A stretch of DNA of 6,559 nucleotides from Dehalococcoidia bacterium (GTDB lineage Bacteria > Chloroflexota > Dehalococcoidia > GIF9 > UBA5629): positions 1-6,559 of the forward strand of contig JAFGLP010000194.1 of the NCBI GenBank assembly GCA_016927965.1. Reading direction: 5' to 3'. The position numbers and the translations under genes are program-made. Shown here in pieces: positions 6,038-6,559 of the stretch (positions within the stretch are counted from its first letter, which is position 1; each line of letters opens with the position of its first letter). Below the pieces are notes generated by a model. That model made no database searches. It was not told the origin of the DNA and was given only the letters and a program-made list of their open reading frames with translations.

Positions 6038-6559
6038 TTATGCTCCGAAGAATTTCTTCAGAAGTCCCATTACGTTAGTTACTGTGCCGCCGTTGGATGG
6101 TTGACCGCCTTTAGCTTCCCAAGTAGGTTTGCCGCCTGTCTTAATAGCCCACAGCAGTAATCCTACGCCGGTTGCATTGGCAGGATCATGAAGCACATCT
6201 GTGATGCCATACACTCCCATTGGTTCCCCTATGCGGGTGGGGATGCGGATGGTACCACGTGCCAGTGCTTCGAGGCCAGCCATTTTAGAGCCGCCGCCTG
6301 TCATGACCAATCCGGCTGGAGCAAGTGAAGCATAGCTTGTATCAGGCATTTCCAGTAGAATCAAACGCAGCAGTTCTTCCATGCGGTCCCTGAGAATATT
6401 TGACAGGTCCTTGTATGAAACGCTGTGCCCATCTTCCACGGTAAGCGTTGAACCCTCGTCCTTGGAACCAGTTTCAGGGTAGACATTACCATACTTCTTC
6501 TTCATGGCTTCCGCTATCTCGAAAGGAAGTCCCAGCCCGATTGAAAGATCGCTGGTGAA
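6038..6559 (-). CDS. ftsA: Cell division protein FtsA, C-terminal part (5' end outside window)
   Basis: FtsA is an actin-like ATPase that tethers FtsZ filaments to the inner face of the membrane at the division site. The frame stays open to the window edge, so this is the last 173 codons of a gene whose N-terminal half is missing. The first visible residues, TSDL followed by PFEIAEAMKKKYG, match the FtsA region with the TSD motif and the AE-x-x-K-x-x-x-G helix, so the in-frame ATG at 6505 is internal and not the start. The nucleotide-binding signature LVMTGGGS lies at about fragment residues 84-91, followed by the RIGEPMGVYG strand. The protein ends in VTNVMGLLKKFFGA, an amphipathic helix of the kind FtsA uses as its membrane-targeting sequence, after a Gly/Ser/Pro-rich linker. 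It lies 36 nt upstream of ftsZ, as expected for a division operon. Confidence 0.95.
   Translation of the reverse strand, partial: FTSDLSIGLGLPFEIAEAMKKKYGNVYPETGSKDEGSTLTVEDGHSVSYKDLSNILRDRMEELLRLILLEMPDTSYASLAPAGLVMTGGGSKMAGLEALARGTIRIPTRIGEPMGVYGITDVLHDPANATGVGLLLWAIKTGGKPTWEAKGGQPSNGGTVTNVMGLLKKFFGA

Noticed and set aside
6503..6505. ATG at 6505 as the start of the FtsA-like gene
   Set aside because: The frame continues upstream to the window edge with FtsA-conserved residues (TSDL, PFEIAEA), so this Met is internal.

Overview
All five protein genes in this 6.6 kb window lie on the minus strand. The layout joins a cell-division operon to a deoxynucleotide-synthesis operon. From right to left (the direction of transcription) the genes are: the C-terminal end of ftsA, complete ftsZ, a strong terminator-like palindrome, a promoter carrying two NrdR boxes, nrdR, nrdJ (B12-dependent class II ribonucleotide reductase), and an unusual 473-residue protein. 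That protein fuses a GAF domain, a restriction-endonuclease-like middle region and a hypoxanthine phosphoribosyltransferase (HPRT) domain.

Host: the base composition is moderate and the proteins are clearly bacterial. A B12-dependent reductase as the reductase gene, the ftsA-ftsZ / nrdR-nrdJ order and the FtsZ tail suggest Chloroflexota, possibly Dehalococcoidia. This is inference from memory of the gene order, not a search result.

Region by region: 6559-6038 holds the last 173 codons of ftsA, ending in an amphipathic membrane-targeting helix. 6001-4886 is ftsZ with a consensus ribosome binding site. 4885-4745 is the only sizeable gap between genes. It holds a perfect 40-bp inverted repeat, then a near-consensus sigma70 promoter (TTGACT, 17 bp, TACTAT) whose spacer is filled by a 14/16 NrdR box. 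A weaker second box lies 31 bp further on. 4744-94 is a tight cluster: nrdR and nrdJ are 4 nt apart, and nrdJ and the fusion gene are 30 nt apart. Positions 1-93 hold no gene I can support. A seven-T run at 89-95, read on the plus strand, suggests that a convergent transcript ends there.

How the genes work together: NrdR should sense the ATP/dATP balance through its ATP-cone and repress its own promoter, and with it nrdJ and probably the downstream purine-salvage gene. NrdJ makes deoxynucleotides using adenosylcobalamin. The HPRT domain would salvage hypoxanthine or guanine, supplying purine nucleotides. The GAF and nuclease-like parts of the fusion are unexplained, and this protein is the most interesting item in the window.
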